A stretch of 64,000 bases of DNA from CAZCDS01 sp964497585 (GTDB lineage: Bacteria; Desulfobacterota; Desulfomonilia; Desulfomonilales; Desulfomonilaceae). Below are positions 63,742-64,000 of the stretch, piece after piece. Within the stretch, counting starts at the first letter, position 1, and every line of letters begins with the position of its first letter. The DNA is taken from the NCBI GenBank assembly GCA_964497585.1, contig CAZCDS010000004.1, positions 148,247-212,246 of the forward strand, in the 5' to 3' direction. The notes beneath the pieces were generated by a model that saw only the letters and a program-made list of their open reading frames with translations, was not told where the DNA came from and made no database searches. The position numbers and the translations under genes are program-made.

Positions 63742-64000
63742 TCACGTAGTGTTGAAGCCGGCCCGAGCCGGCTTGGACCTGACATCCAATATCTGTGGCC
63801 CCACCTTGGGGAGCTTTGCACCAGGTCCATTGAGTCTCGTAAGAGCCGACCTGTCGGAAGCATTCAGCTCCTCAGCCTTCGGGGAGAACGAGTCTATCGA
63901 AAGCGACTGCAGAAGCAAGACGGGCAGGGACATGATACCAAGTTGCGTGCTGATGGGTACCATTATGGGTTGCCTCGTGAACGGAGCTGTGATAAGACCC
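63742..64000 (-). CDS. possible C-terminal part of a protein running off the window
   Basis: The minus frame from the right edge is open from 63999 to a stop at 63742 (about 85 residues). The text starts GLITAPFTRQPIMVPISTQL and continues GIMSLPVLLLQSLSIDSFSP, which is membrane- or signal-like, then becomes a polar tail. An internal ATG at 63963 could be a start. No family is recognised and it may be a chance frame. Confidence 0.25.
   Translation of the reverse strand, partial: GLITAPFTRQPIMVPISTQLGIMSLPVLLLQSLSIDSFSPKAEELNASDRSALTRLNGPGAKLPKVGPQILDVRSKPARAGFNTT

Noticed and set aside
1..64000. CRISPR arrays, rRNA, functional tRNA or prophage structural genes
   Set aside because: No regularly spaced direct repeats, rRNA-like blocks or phage structural proteins were seen; the only tRNA-like sequence is degenerate.

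Overview
The window looks like a chromosomal segment of an anaerobic deltaproteobacterium (Desulfobacterota; a Desulfomonile- or Syntrophus-like lineage is my inference). The grounds are gene content: a LivF-type ABC ATPase overlapping an acyl-CoA ligase, Cys-type arylsulfatase, TauE sulfite exporter with a TIGR02186 partner, many stress and two-component genes, and glycolate/lactate oxidase subunits. No rRNA gene and no convincing intact tRNA is present. The two ends are cut: a Wzx-like flippase at the left edge and an unassigned open frame at the right edge.

Layout. (1) 1-6217, minus strand: envelope polysaccharide genes (flippase, FlaA1/CapD-type nucleotide-sugar dehydratase), an acyl-CoA ligase overlapping a LivF-type ATPase, and a YjbQ protein. 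(2) 6485-19892, minus: an exported papain/NlpC-like protein and two consecutive TolC-adaptor-RND efflux operons. The upstream operon has a truncated, frameshifted TolC, next to a partial second copy of the NlpC-like gene. (3) 19918-26501, minus: a metal/envelope-stress-like block of OmpR/histidine-kinase pair, small exported protein, PepSY protein, ABC-2 exporter, membrane-anchored exported protein and a DUF347 membrane protein. Two copies of a 43-bp promoter element precede the small exported and PepSY genes.

(4) 26502-36280 is accessory, relic-rich DNA. It holds a double-glycine-leader peptide candidate, an inverse autotransporter interrupted by an in-frame TGA, a reverse-transcriptase tail, a MITE-like inverted repeat, a degenerate tRNA-like sequence, a damaged IS630-family element, a DUF169-CoaE fusion gene and ISL3-family transposase debris. 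(5) 36290-41269: a membrane protein, a periplasmic HAD phosphatase paired with an arylsulfatase, and a frameshifted Tat-exported Gly/Ser-rich protein. (6) 42339-45410: a five-PAS hybrid histidine kinase.

(7) 45797-55837, minus, is the most coherent module. An NtrB/NtrC-type pair lies upstream of a good sigma-54 promoter with two upstream repeats. These precede genes for a universal stress protein (UspA), TauE exporter, TIGR02186 protein, an unusual PEP-synthase-like phosphotransferase with a non-standard C-terminus, a lone receiver protein and two more USP-like proteins. I read this as one inducible stress/anion-export regulon and as the best candidate for an undescribed system. (8) 56642-63288: a Kup potassium transporter, then GlcF/GlcD-type oxidase subunits divergent from an alanine-glyoxylate-type aminotransferase, which together suggest 2-hydroxyacid to glyoxylate to glycine metabolism.
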